Assembly: GCA_963576565.1 (NCBI GenBank)
Contig: OY755039.1
Span: 135,759,369 to 135,823,368 of the forward strand
Source: Aspidapion aeneum
Taxonomy: Eukaryota > Arthropoda > Insecta > Coleoptera > Brentidae
Direction of reading: 5' to 3'
DNA: 64,000 bases
The notes beneath the pieces were generated by a model that saw only the letters and a list, made by a program, of their open reading frames with translations, had not been told where the DNA came from and did no database searches. This document shows positions 11,560 to 22,986 of this stretch, piece after piece. The translations under genes and the position numbers were made by a program. Positions within the stretch are counted from its first letter, which is position 1. Each line of letters begins with the position of its first letter.

Positions 11560-12390
11560 GTTTTTTAATTTTTTCCCATGGTTTTATCATAGCTGCCATC
11601 AGCCTTCCAAAGCTCAGCTCTCTAGCGTTTCTGAAAATGGACAATGTTACTTTTGCATAACTTTACATGTATAGGGGAGGGAAGTAAATTAAAATTTTCG
11701 TGTTTTTAAATTTTTTCCTATAGTTTTATCATAGTTCCTATCAGTCTTCCAATGCTCAGCTCTCTAGCGTTTTTGGAAGTGGGTAATGTTACTTTTATAT
11801 AACTTGACATTTATAGGGGAGGAGAGTAAATGAAAATTTTTGGGGTTTTTAAATTTTTTCCCATGGTTTTATCATAGTTTCTATCAGCCTTCCAAAGCTC
11901 AGCTCTCTAGCGTTTCTGGAAGTAGGCAATGTTACTTTTATATAAATTTACATTTGTAGGAGAGGGAAGTAAATTAAAATATTGGTGTTTAAAAATTTTT
12001 TCCTATAGTTTTATCATAGTGTCTTTCAGTCTTAAAAAGCTCAGCTCTCTAGCGTTTCTGGAAGTGGCCAGTATTACTTTTACATAACTTTACATTTATA
12101 TGGGAGGGTAGTAAATTAGAATTTTGGGGTGTTATAATTTTGCCCTATAGTTTTATTATAGTTTCTATCAGGCTGCCAAAGCTCAGCTCTCTAGCATTGC
12201 TAGAAGTGGGTAATGTTACTTTTAAATAATTTTACATATATAGGGGAGGGGAGTAAATTAGAATTTTGGAGCTTTGTGATTTTTTCCAGGGGTTTGGTCA
12301 TAATTTCTATCAGTCCGCCAAATTTCAGCTTTAGAGTAGGTCTGGAAGTACAGTAGAATTTTGGTGATCTATACATAAGTGAGTGAGTCA
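11560..12390 (+). repeat. 142-base tandem array, six units, ending in GTGA repeats
   Basis: The word GTTTTATCATAG or a close variant recurs at about 11581, 11723, 11866, 12008, 12150 and 12292, a period of 142 bases. Each unit also has AAAGCTCAGCTCTCTAGCG, GTTACTTTTATATAA and a GGGGAGGG patch. The last unit changes to CCAAATTTCAGCTTTAGAG and runs into GTGAGTGAGTCAGTGAGTGAG (12378-12400, given here in parts). The plan, tandem units then a four-base microsatellite, is like that of element A. Confidence 0.75.
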
Positions 12391-12405
12391 GTGAGTGAGT
12401 GGCAA

Positions 12406-13646
12406 TTTCGACGTTTTTTAAAATTTCGTAACTACTTTACTACTTTATAGAAGTCCATGAAACTTGGAGGGGTTGTTAACTCTATGAAGTTCTACGACTG
12501 TGCAAAGTATGAGATTAGATAAGTCAAATATGGGCTGAAATGTTTCCAGAAAAGATGGTACGGCATAGCGAACTTTGCGAGGCACTGCCGTGCCCTCAGA
12601 TAAAGACAATGGAAGTCCAAAGTTTTATTTCTACTCAATCATTGTCTACGAGTTTTAAACAAAAGATTATTTTTTCCCTTATATAATGGCAAGAAGTTTA
12701 ATTAGGTGGGTCCTCAAGTCGTGAACGGTTAGCCCAGATATTCCTAAGCTCTAAGGTCGACACTGACAGTAACATGTGTTTGTATTAAATGCAGTGTTGT
12801 CTTGGCCGTCGGACTTGGTATATTGAATTTTTTGTGTTTTTTTTCTGTGTGCTGAGTTTTATTTTTGTAAAAAAGAACTTAGTTGGACGTAAAAATAAAC
12901 AAGAAGTGCTATGTTTCTGAAAATACTGTGAAAATTCAGCCCAGTGTGGTTTTTTCGAGATGATTCCAGTGACGCAGCTATGTTGCCATCGCCGGGGATT
13001 CTGCAAATTCTAAGTTTTCAGGAATGACCGCCACGAATAGGCAAAATTTACACGGGGCCGCGGTTTACTTCTTCTCTTTATATTATTATTACTCTAAGAT
13101 AGCAAAGTAGCATTTAAAAACAAGTCTTGTTATTTTTAAATTCTTTTTTGCTTTGCTAAAGTATTGTGATTTTTAGGGTAAACAAACGCCTTTTTTATTA
13201 TTATTATTGTAGTCAAATATATACATTTTGGTAAAATTTTTACAACATACAATAAAATAAATACGGTTTTGCCACAAAAGTAATCTCGCGTGTGGGCTAA
13301 GACGTATATTGAAAGACAAGTTGTCATCTTCAATGTAAAACTATCAAAATATTGCTTGGTACTTTAACCGGCTGTGTTTCAATAAGTTCCTATTACTATT
13401 AATGCGAGAATAATGTTTGTCCTTGTACGTACAGAAGGCGCCAAATAAAATGCATACGCCAATTTAACATGGTCAAATTTAGGCTTTACATTTTAGTACC
13501 CTTATAATCGAAGATTATATCTATTATTTACCAAAAACATAACATTGTCGGTTTTTGTTTTTTGTCCAAGTTTTCCAGAATGCCTCCATAAATTTACGAA
13601 ATTGATTAAGCTCAAATTAGATGCCGGTTGAACGTTGCGATGAGTA
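12406..13646. other. Gene-free stretch
   Basis: No coding potential or repeat match was recognised. The first 190 bases after the GTGA run may still belong to the array-bearing element. Confidence 0.4.
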
Positions 13647-13654
13647 GCCGTTAC

Positions 13655-14187
13655 CAGTGGCGGCTCGTAGAATAAAAATCTGGAGGTTGCAAAGGAGAAT
13701 CGTAATTTTTTAACACACAAATATACGGATCAAGCTTTAATAATAAAGGAATAAATTACAAAATTAACATTTAACTCAATACACACACATTTTTTTTATC
13801 GCAAAAACCAACAAACTATCAAAACTCTGCGATCACGGACAACACGACAAATTAAAATAAGAAATTAGCATGCAAAATAAACAATCGGTTGGCAGTCGAC
13901 CTGCACCCCACTGAGCTTTAGGGGACGGCTTTGAAACCACGTATAGAAACAAAATCGCGCGCGCGTTATAATAGGCGAATTGGGTTGCATTCCAGCTGCA
14001 AACGGCGAGATAAAGCCGTCCGTCGCTGTGGGCGGTCGGCGCGCGCGATATAAGAGGTGCGGTAGTGTATAAATGTACATAATTCTGGTGGGAATTTAAA
14101 AATATATAATTAATAGTTCTTTTATTATTTTACCTATATTTTTTGGGGGTTGCGCAAATCTGCAAACCTATGGACGAGCCGCCACTA
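13655..14187. mobile_element. hAT-type non-autonomous element, 533 bases
   Basis: A perfect 8-base target duplication GCCGTTAC flanks it (13647-13654 and 14188-14195). The ends are inverted repeats CAGTGGCGGCTCGT and ACGAGCCGCCACTA. The 8-base duplication and CAGTGGCG ends are characteristic of hAT elements. No transposase fragment is visible. Confidence 0.85.
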
Positions 14188-14195
14188 GCCGTTAC

Positions 14196-15018
14196 GTAAT
14201 TTAATAACGTTCCCTTAGGTTTGTTGCATTACTATTATTAGAGCGAAGAAAACAAATACCTTTGAACCGTACATACTAGATTTTAAAGCATTATACTTTG
14301 ATGGTACCAGAAGTACCACGCAGTCACTCGAGCGACAGGTAGCAGCGATAGTACCGCCGATTGCACTTTGCTGCTTTGATCAAGGTTGGCGGCATGTGGG
14401 TGTTTTGCTACAGTTTCTTGTTAGTTAATCTTGTTAGTCCATTCGAATGAAAAAATCACTAACCCGTACAGTGCCAAATCAGTACCTACCTATTTAAATA
14501 ATGCTTAACTCCAGCGGCGGCATCTGCAACTTGAAAATTTTGGGATAAAAAAACTTGTTAGGTATACGGACAGAGAGTCAGTCGCACAGACAGAAATTTA
14601 GTGGTGGATCCATGGGGGAAAGAAAAAGGGCTCAGGGTCTTAGTTTTTTGCATCAAACCTATTTTTTAGTTCCAGTAAGAAAAAATACAAATGTAGGAGC
14701 TATAATTTATATAACTTTTTTTAAATTCTGTTTTTAACAGTATTTGATTTTTCAAAAATATTTGCATCTTATTTGCTTTAAATGCTTTTTATTTTTTGTT
14801 GTAATTAATTACACAGTTTTCTAAGTACATTCCTTTAAAGTAATTTGTAATGTAATAGTTACTTTTCAAAGTATTGGTTTCTAACTCTGGTTGAGAATAA
14901 ATCGGTACACATAAAGACCAAGAAATTTGTTATCCATACAGTTAAATTTGTGGAATATTTTGATTGTGCGTGTAGTAACCTCTTTTAACATTTTTGCCAT
15001 GTTAGAAAGTTCTACCTG
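14196..15018. other. Gene-free stretch
   Basis: No gene or clear repeat was seen. A short motif GGACAGAGAGTCAGTCGCAC lies near 14569. Confidence 0.4.
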
Positions 15019-15020
15019 TA

Positions 15021-17025
15021 CAGGGTGTCCCAAATTGGGCACTTTTAGGGGGTTTAAGGTACTTCTAGGGGAGACAGAGAAAAACTGACCAGGCATTGCG
15101 AGGCTCAAATTTCAAGAGAAGGCTTATAGTGAAAACCGTATTTTAAAATATCGTCTCGTCTTTGAGCTACGGGGGCTTTTTGAAAAGTCTGCATTTTGGA
15201 AGGGGGTCTATAACTTCGTTATTAGTGGAAATTTTGATTTAGAGTAAATTGCAATTTTATAGACTTTGTCACGGGGAATACACCCGCTAAATTAAATTTT
15301 AACTGTCACTTTTAGTTTTTGAGATATGACATAAAGTTGCATTTTTTCTTACGGAATGGCCTATATTTTAATTAATTTTCGAATTCGTCATTGAATTCTT
15401 TTCAAAATGATGTATCATATGTTATCGTTTGATTGAGTGGTTTCGGAGATAATTAAAGTTTTTCATTTTTGTCTAGTGTGCGTTGAATGACGTCATGCGC
15501 CATTGACATGAAAGCCTTGCTGTCAAATCCTACTTCAATGCTCCTATAGTTTTGTTGTCTTATACTATGCAAATCAAGTTGGCCTTGCGTCTTGGCGTTT
15601 TGTCATTGTTTTCAATTGTTTAAATAATTTGACATTACGCTTTGATATGAAATTATTTTGCACAAAAGCGTTTTTAATGTTATTTTTAAATATGTATTAA
15701 AAAGATGAAAAATATGACATGCTAAAATGTTACTGGGAAAGTAATGATAATCGACAGGACGCTGGAAACTTATATCTTCAAAGGTATCCCCAAATACGTT
15801 AATATGCTTTAAGGTATTTGGGTATCCCGAACGAAGACAAAGTTCAAAAGGAATCTTGTTCTGTATGGCTCTTTTTTAAAACCGCGGGCCAACATATATG
15901 ACGTTAGGAGGGACCGTGAGGTAGAGGAGATAGGCATTAATAATAATAAATAAATAAATAAATCGAGGACGTATAGTTGGCCCCTATATATATATAATGA
16001 AAATTTAAATCAAGAGCGGTATTTAGAAAACATTTTACAAGATGTGGTTGAGCCATATATCGAAAACTTGAGAATATGCAGTGCTACTTCCACCAAGATG
16101 GCGCACCACCGCATACGGCTGGAATTATTACCAATTAGTTGAATAATATTTTTCACAACCAGTGGATTGGATTAAGAGGCCCAATACCATGGTCAGCAAG
16201 GTATCCAGACATCACCTTGTGTGATTTCTGTTTATACGTCAAGATTTGAAACCGTCTGTGCTTGAGGCAAAACGGGCGCCATTTTGAACATAGGTTGTAA
16301 AATAGTATGAATATGATATAAAAATTGGTATTTATAAAGGTCAATTAGTATTAGCTTAAGTTACTATAGGAATATAGTAGGTTGGTTATTTTTTCTGTTG
16401 ATTTATGACGCAATGATTATTGATAATTTTTAATAATATCGAATTTCTATTGAGTCTGTAATTTTTGTTTTTTTTTATAACTAGGCTTTGAAGCTAAATT
16501 ATAATTTTTGACTGTAAAATAATAAAAATACTGGAGTGCCTTGATGTGCTTCAGCAGAAAATCATAGCACACTAGAAATAAGTGAAAAAGCTGAATATCT
16601 CCGAAACCGCTCAATCAAACTATGACATATGATACATCATTTTGAAAGAATTCAATGACGAATTCGAAAATTAATTAAAATATAGGCCATTCCATAAGAA
16701 AAAATGCAACTTTATGTTATATCTCAAAAACTAAAAGTGACAGTTAAAATTTAATTTAGCGGGTGGATTTCTCGTGACAAAGTCTATAAAATTGCAATTT
16801 ACTCCAAATCAAAATTTCCACCAATAACGAAGTTATAGACCCTCTTCCAAAATGCAGACTTTTCAAAAAGCCCCCGTAGCTCAAAGACAAGACGATATTT
16901 CAAAATACGGTTTTCACTATAAGTCTTCTCTTGAAATTTGAGCCTCGCAATGCGTGGTCAGTTTTTCTCTATCTCCCCTAGAAGTACCTTAAACCCCCTA
17001 AAAGTGCCCAATTTGGGACAACCTG
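15021..17025 (+). mobile_element. Mariner-like element B copy 2, long TIRs
   Basis: This is 2,005 bases flanked by TA (15019-15020 and 17026-17027). The ends and the roughly 460-base inverted repeats are those of copy 1. It keeps part of the transposase N-terminus (from 15696) and a C-terminal catalytic part that copy 1 has lost. The N-terminus is disrupted by a 36-base insertion near 15790-15825 in which GGTATCCC is duplicated, and by a run of TAAA repeats at about 15947-15962. Confidence 0.8.
15963..16250 (+). pseudogene. Element B transposase, DDE C-terminal remnant
   Basis: Read across frameshifts, the segment gives RGRIVGPYI, NENLNQERYLENILQDVVEP, CYFHQDGAPPHTAG, then QWIGLRGPIPWSARYPDI and CDFCLY. 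QDGAPPHTA holds the second catalytic aspartate of this insect Tc1/mariner-type family. RGPIPWSARSPDLTxCDF is its usual third catalytic block, with the aspartate after S/YP present. A stop interrupts the frame after AGIITN, and a frameshift precedes CYFHQDG. It is not functional. Confidence 0.75.
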
Positions 17026-17027
17026 TA

Positions 17028-17814
17028 CACTTAATTACGGATTTGCAGCATTGATTATTAGTCATACAGTTCAAGTAATATCTAAGAGAAGGCACTACAG
17101 CAATTAAAATCAAGGGGTTTTAAGGATTTTATGCATCGCCGTCTTTGGCCTACTCAGCCGGTAAGAGTAACGTTATTAGATCGCGAAAAGAAAAATTTTC
17201 TTGAATTGATAACTTGACAACAGCGCTAAACTATTTATCTCTCTTAGTGCCATTTATTTAAATAGCGATCTTACTTCAATTCACATATTTTCAATGGCCA
17301 AACGATCGTTGACGAACCCTGTATTTAGTAATACAAATTTGTACTTTAAATACTCGAAATGTGATTTAATTCAATCGTATTAAGCGTAGGCCATATAGCA
17401 AGGTTGGATACAAATTAAAATCATTAAAGGAAAAGGTGATTTAACTCGAACAAAGATTAGTCAAACAAATTCTGTTGAAATTGGTCAAAATTAATTTGAA
17501 ACCAAAAACGGCGTTGGCAGTGTTAATTTGTAAATTTAATTTCTGCCTATCTACCTACATAGTTAAGCCTAATTTACTATTTATGTACAGAAAAGTTCGA
17601 ATACAAAACTGATTAGATACCTATACATCTGAATCAATTTATTCTAAGTGGAAATCTAATTGGAATATTATGGTAAATATTTGTTGGGCACAATTTTTTG
17701 TTAATGTGCACATGAAAAAACTGTACAAGGTAAGAAATGAGCACTAAAAAACATACAGGGAAAATGTACAATGAAAGTTTTTGACAATTAGAAAAATCAT
17801 GATATGATATAAAG
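17028..17814. other. Gene-free stretch
   Basis: No feature recognised. Confidence 0.4.
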
Positions 17815-18004
17815 CAGTGGCGTATATAGAAAAAAGTTTCGGGGTGGGCCCGAGACAGTTTTGGGGGGGCCCGAGACCTCATGAGGCTGTATTTTATGCT
17901 ATTTTATGTTTGTATTTATGAAATATGTGGAAAATATCCAAAAAATCTTAGCTTCGGGGGGGGGGGGGGGTCCCCCTAGCCCCCCCCCCGTATATACGCC
18001 ACTG
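17815..18004. mobile_element. CAGTGGCGTATATA MITE copy 1, 190 bases
   Basis: It starts CAGTGGCGTATATA and ends TATATACGCCACTG, a perfect 14-base inverted repeat. G- and C-runs flank an AT-rich middle with TTTTATGCTATTTTATGTTT. The copy at 62003-62199 has the same middle and a perfect 8-base target duplication. Here the flanks (ATATAAAG and ATTTAATT) match poorly, so the insertion is older or the flanks changed. Confidence 0.75.
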
Positions 18005-18198
18005 ATTTAATTACGAAATAAGAAGAATAGTCCACGTGGACCTCGGCTTAAAAACTGGCAAACCTACAATTTAATGCGACAAATTCGATTAAGGCAATTA
18101 AGCAAAAGACAACAAGGCAACATATCGTCACCCTAATTCTGAAACGTCGTAACCCACCTCAACAAAATTTTACAGGAATAAGAAAAGTTAGAAGCAAA

Positions 18199-18730
18199 TG
18201 AATTTAGAAAAAAAACTTTTTGAAAACAAGCTTGTATAAAATGGACTAAAAAGCATAAAATAATTTTTTGAGTGTTCTGATATCATAATAATAAAAGCGA
18301 TGGGCGTATTAAAGGAAATTTATCCGTTTTTGTTTTAGCCTTGTTAACTCGAAGTTTAGTGAAAATCCAAATTCATTATATTATAGCAGAGAAATGTAAG
18401 GGTAGACAATTTAACCCAACCCAAACCAACCCTACTCAAGCTACCCTTACATTTTTCTGATATGGATGGATATTATTACGCCTGCTTCATTTTAGGCAGA
18501 TCATTCGCGACCGGCAGTGTCGATTTATTTTGTCACATTGAAAAAGAAGATTCGGCTCATCATCGGTTGTGGACGATCCACCAAATGCGCATAGAAAGGC
18601 ATTTACCTAATATTAAATACGCCCCTCGCTTTTATTATTATGATAACAGAACACTTAAAAAATTATTTTATGCTTTTTAGTCCATTTTATAAAAGCTTGT
18701 TTTCAGAAAGTTTTTTTCTAAATTTATTTT
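18199..18730. mobile_element. Palindromic MITE P2 copy 1
   Basis: Inverted arms of about 110 bases share AAGCTTGTATAAAATGGAC, CATAATAATAAAAGCGA and a TAGAAAAAAACTTT edge. The interior has inverted words around CAACCCAACCC and CCCTTACATTTTTCTGA. The copy at 54980-55482 has the same arms and the same kind of interior. No transposase is present. Confidence 0.7.
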
Positions 18731-18944
18731 TTAATTTTTAGATTTGTTTTTTTGCCGCCCATTACAGATTTTCTTGTAGCTACGCTTGTTGGCTGCACAT
18801 TTATTATTTTTTCTTTTCTTATACCCAGACGTTTAAATTTGGAAGTTGTTCCATGATACTTAAAAGAATTATGTAACCCTGATATAAGAGAATTATTACT
18901 TTTAGCACACTTTTGCCGGTTTTTTAAGAAAGCAGAAATAGCCA

Positions 18945-19184
18945 AGTTTGGAAAAACATTTCTAAATTAATAAGTATCTTTCATTTTGAAATTTGTATTG
19001 GAGAACTTGGCTGTACTTTTATCTCAATTCTCTTTACGGAATTCCATTTTCGCGTCCTTGGCTTTTTTACATTAAATGTTTTTGTTATGATTTCACTCCT
19101 TTTTTAAAGGATTTGGATAATATTTAAGTTTTTAAATAGTAAAATATGCGGAATATTATTCAAAACTTTTGCAATGCGGTATTT
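18945..19184 (+). mobile_element. Element P1, right arm only
   Basis: This matches 11323-11545: one arm of the palindrome plus its 100-base tail (TTGTTATGATTTCACTCC ... CAAAACTTTTGCAATGC). The left arm is missing, so it is a truncated copy. Confidence 0.65.
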
Positions 19185-19512
19185 AAATTTTCTCTTTCCA
19201 GTCTTAATGTGGAGGTCGGGATTGCCTAAGGTCGGTGTAAGCCCATATGTATCTATTCTTATTTAAACGACTGCTAATATAGTTTTTCTTTTTCTAAGCG
19301 GGCTCCCTATGGACAGTAAAAGTTTTACCCATATGGTATGTGTTCTACACTACCTACTTAAAAGCTTATTAGCTAAGTCTTCAGAAAAAAAAAACAAAGT
19401 TAGGTATAATTTTATGGAATTACCAAAAAGTAAAGTAGATCGAAATAATAATAAACTGATTTGATTTACTCAATGGACTCCAGATTTGTGTTTCATTATC
19501 AGTAGCTTAAAA

Positions 19513-19687
19513 ATGTTACGCATTCCTAATACTCTTTTGGCTTCTATGGGCTTAGAACCAAAGTATAATTTCAACACTAATCAAATTAACTTTTTTGGAC
19601 CATATTTGCTATTCCTTGTTTCATTTTGCCTAACTTTTTATCCATTGAATTTGTATATTATTGTTGTCTTTTGCAGCCAATTAAAAG
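19513..19687 (+). other. Possible chemoreceptor-like first exon (weak)
   Basis: From an ATG at 19513 the frame reads LRIPNTLLASMGLEPKYNFN, then a hydrophobic stretch with FFGPYLLFLVSFCLTFYPLN and IIVVF, and reaches a possible donor AAAAG|GTAAAC at 19687/19688. A short amphipathic start, an MGL.P motif and one membrane segment fit the N-terminus of insect gustatory or odorant receptors, and the exon downstream at 29829 seems to lack its first membrane segment. However, the donor leaves one extra base, which does not fit a clean start at 29829, and a strong acceptor-like TTGTCTTTTGCAG lies inside the frame. Chance remains likely. Confidence 0.2.
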
Positions 19688-19711
19688 GTAAACATAACAT
19701 AAATATAAGTA

Positions 19712-20572
19712 CAGTGAATATCGGTTATAACGATATCGAATATTTCGATATATCGGTTATAGCGAAGACATATTAAGGTCCCGACCGAGTTCTATATACA
19801 GGACGTCTCTAAAAGGTCTGTACAAAATCTTAGCACATATTCCTGAGGTTAAAATAAGTCCATTTAATGCAAATTACCTTAGTACAAAATTGCTGCGTTT
19901 TAGAGATAAATTTAAAAATTAAAAATCGATTTTATTACAATTAATAATTGAATTATTTTATTGAAATGAATAATTGAATAAAGCTTTGAGAACAATAGTC
20001 AGTAGAAAACTGGCCGTTGCTATGACATTTTGCGAGTGTAAAACACTCTAGTGAAATAGTCATTCAAATATCTCGAAAAAGACTTACTTTAGCGCATGTT
20101 AACAAGAGTACCTTTTTGGCTTATAAAGACCCAGGAAAAAATTTTCTTAACAAACAAAGTTAAAAGTTACACTGAGAAAAAAGTTATAGTCAATTTAAAC
20201 TATAAAAAGAGCATTGTGAAGCGTTCTCTAACGGCCACAGTGAAAAGGTATTTAGGATTCGCATCCCAAAAAACCCACGAGTACCAATTTTTATAGTAAT
20301 GCGTTGAAAAATGTTCATAAATTTTAAGACAATCGATTTTTAATTTTTAAATTTACCGCCCTGTATCTCTGAAATGGATCAATTTCGGACTAAGGTAAGT
20401 TGCTTTAAATCGACTTATTTAGACCTCAGGAATATGTGCTAAGATTTTGTACAGACCTTTTAGAGACACCCTGTATAACCCATTTTGTTATCTTTTTTCT
20501 TTATAACGACGCTCGGTTATAACGACCTAAATTAAGCGGTCCGTTCAATGTCGTTATAACCGATATTCAATG
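19712..20572. mobile_element. Pogo/Tigger-like relic, split by a nested MITE
   Basis: The left end is TA-CAGTGAATATCGGTTATAA and the right end is TTATAACCGATATTCAATG-TA, so the ends are inverted and flanked by TA (19710-19711 and 20573-20574). Without the inserted 675-base element it is under 200 bases. CAGT ends with ATAACGA repeats are typical of pogo/Tigger-group elements; no transposase remains. Confidence 0.6.
19799..20473. mobile_element. Nested mariner-like MITE, 675 bases
   Basis: It starts CAGGACGTCTCTAAAAGG and ends CCTTTTAGAGACACCCTG, with TA at 19797-19798 and 20474-20475. Inverted repeats run well over 50 bases (AATCTTAGCACATATTCCTG and its inverse) and continue imperfectly to about 150 bases. 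It sits inside the pogo-like relic. Confidence 0.7.
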
Positions 20573-20716
20573 TACCATTGTTTTTTTAAGAAAAATTAAA
20601 TGCATTTTTAAAGGGATTAATGAGAAACTAGGTTATTAATAAAAATAGCGATCTGCGGATTTTACCTAATCATACTGTTTTTTGAACCCTTAAAAATGGT
20701 GTCAGACTTATTCTAT

Positions 20717-21206
20717 AAAGCGGGTATTAAAATAGCGGTATCAAAATAGCCACAATCAAAATAGCGATGTAATAAAAGAGTGACATGTAACAAAATAGCG
20801 ATTGTTTAGTTCAGCTCGAATCGAATTCGAATCGGTTCAGGTCGGTCGGTTCGGTTCGGATTCACACCCTCTACGATCCCGGAAAAAAAGTTTAATTTTT
20901 GAAAAAATATGCCGGTTTGGTTCGGTTCGGTTCGGTTCGGATTTACACCCTCTAGCATCCCGGGAAAGAAGTCATGTGCTATTTTTAAACATCGCTATTT
21001 TGATTGTTGCTATTTTGGTTGTTATTTTGATACATCGCTATTTTGGTTGTGGCTATTTTGATAATCGCTATTTTGATACATCGCTAGTTTGACATGTCGC
21101 TGTTTTGTTACAAACGCTATTTTGATAATCGCTCTTTCATTACTATTTTGATAGTCGCTATCCCATTACTCGCTATTTCGCTATTTTGTACATCGCTATT
21201 TCGTTC
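20717..21206. mobile_element. Foldback-like element with AAAATAGCGAT arms
   Basis: The left arm (20717-20812) is a run of AAAATAGCGATNN units. The right arm (20995-21206) holds about a dozen units in the opposite orientation (ATCGCTATTTTGAT). The centre holds two copies of a GGTTCGGTTCGGATTYACAC and CCCTCTA..ATCCCGG block about 100 bases apart. Arms made of short direct repeats, inverted between the two ends, are the plan of Drosophila FB elements. No gene is inside. Confidence 0.6.
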
Positions 21207-21299
21207 CGGATCCTATTTTGGGTTGGTATTCTGTCCTATTTTAAGTATTCTAATTTGTGTTTTTAATTTTAAGAGATTAAAAAATTATGCGACCGTAGG

Positions 21300-21440
21300 G
21301 TTTTCCCGTATATTTTTACACCATATCTAAAACGTTTATTTGAATAGATATCAAAATATGATAAATACAAAAGTTTCATAATTTTTTACGAATTTTTGTG
21401 TTGGAATGTCAAAAAAAAATTGTAAATGTCAAAATTTGAC
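21300..21440 (-). pseudogene. Inverted fragment of the gustatory-receptor exon
   Basis: On the minus strand this reproduces 29763-29906 with few changes, including about 60 bases before the ATG. The frame starting at 21379 reads MKLLYLSYFDIYSNKRFRYG and VKIYGKTL, differing from the exon at 29829 by one residue (His16 to Arg). It then breaks off abruptly into unrelated sequence and stops after 36 codons. It is a truncated duplicate and cannot make a receptor. Confidence 0.75.
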
Positions 21441-21717
21441 AGGTCGATGGTTTTTAAAGGAAACACCCTATATATTATTTCAGATTTTTATAGATCCTTT
21501 CTTCCGAATTTCAAAAATATATATGTTGGGATTATTTCGTTTAATAGTTTTGGAGATATATGCGTTTAAAAGTATAATAAAAACCTTAAATTGGTACTTT
21601 TTAAAACATCAAGGAAGCCATGAAAAAAACAATCGCATTGACACAAAAGTGATGCTATTGTTTTGTCACCTAATCAAATTCAGTTTTAAGAGCGGTTAAG
21701 GATGATTTTTATGATGA

Positions 21718-21957
21718 TGAACCGAGGAAGAAAAACTGGATATTATTAAATTATTTTACTCAAATAATGAAAATGCATCTGTAGCTCGTAACCAGTATTA
21801 TGTTCAGTTTCCCGACAGAAGACAACCAACTTGCCAAACCAATAGTAAATATTGTAAACTCATTTAATCAAAGAAAAACACTTAAAAGAAAAACTACAAC
21901 AGTCGGAAGAAACCCTGAAGAAGACTTAAATATTTTGTTATATTTTCAAGGTTAGTT
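21718..21957 (+). pseudogene. Transposase N-terminal HTH fragment
   Basis: One frame reads EEKLDIIKLFYSNNENASVA and YYVQFPDRRQPT. After a frameshift the next reads AKPIVNIVNSFNQRK and TTTVGRNPEEDLNILLYFQG before a stop. The pattern, a helix bundle with FPDRRxP then a second helix and NPE, is that of the DUF4817/HTH start of insect DDE transposases, a different family member from element B. Stops precede it and no catalytic part follows. Confidence 0.55.
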
Positions 21958-22500
21958 TTTCTTTATAACTTAGTTTATCATATTTAAAATACTCTGCCAG
22001 TATATGGGCCCCTAAGCTCACACTAGGTACTATAGTTATAGTTTACGTGTGAGCTAATATAACTAAAAACTGAAATATATTTTATTCAACTCCAGACTAA
22101 ATTACCTTTTGTTTGATACCACACAAGCCATGTTTTGACTTAAACTCAAATTTTTAAAATCTACCCCCACCCTTAAAAAAGCAAAAACTAAAATGTATTT
22201 TGTTAAACTCCGGACTTAATTACCTTTCGTTTGATATCACACACGCCATATTTTCACTTAAACTCGAATTTTTAAAATATACCCCCACCCTTTTTTTTAA
22301 ATAAATTAAAATGTATTTTGTTTAACTCCAGACTCAATTACCTTTCGTTTGATATCACACACGCCATATTTTCACATAAACTCTAATTTTTGAAATCTAC
22401 CCCCACCCTTTTATTTGGTTTGTGATCGGTGGATTTTGTTCATTTTTAAATGGGACCATCTCGACCCAAGACCCAGCCTAGGTACCAAATTTCATTAAAA

Positions 22501-22505
22501 TCGGT
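22501..22505. other. Target-site duplication TCGGT, left
   Basis: TCGGT directly precedes the 5' LTR and is repeated at 29366-29370 directly after the 3' LTR. Five bases is within the 4-6 usual for BEL/Pao integrases. Confidence 0.9.
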
Positions 22506-22986
22506 TGTTAGCTCCCGCTAAATTTCGCGGTTGTTTATATATATTTTTAAAAACACACAACTGTATGAAAGGCAAAGCGCATTCAGCGTATTTGGACATG
22601 CGCACCAACAACCGGTGAGATCATTGTCAATCGCCTAGAGAAAAAGGCGTGTTAATTTCGTTCTCCAACTATTTTCAAATATCTACACCTGAAAGTGCTC
22701 GATTTTTGTGTACTGAAGCATAGAACTAGAAACTTCAACCCTTCAGCTACGTGGTGACATCATTAGATCCATTCGGGGGCCCCTGGGAACGAGGAGAACT
22801 TGACTGCAAAGGAGGTGAGTGCTTGTCTTTGATTACCGTTGTGTGGTTTCAACCATTTTACCTATGGACATTTTGATTATTTCGTAAAATCATATCAATA
22901 TATTTATGTTTGCTCGCGATATCATTAATTAATAATATTTACAGTCCATTCATTGCCTTTAACGTTTTTCTATCCGTGGGCTAACA
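22506..22986 (+). repeat. 5' LTR of the BEL/Pao element
   Basis: It starts TGTTAGC and ends GCTAACA, a 7-base inverted pair. TATATATAT at 22536-22544 could serve as a TATA box. By eye it has no difference from the 3' LTR. GAG|GTGAGT at 22815 is a good splice-donor match inside the LTR. Confidence 0.95.

Noticed and set aside
11560..12390. Tandem arrays considered as CRISPR
   Set aside because: Units follow each other without unique spacers, the unit is 142 bases (or 10, 119 or 128 elsewhere) and no cas-like gene is present.
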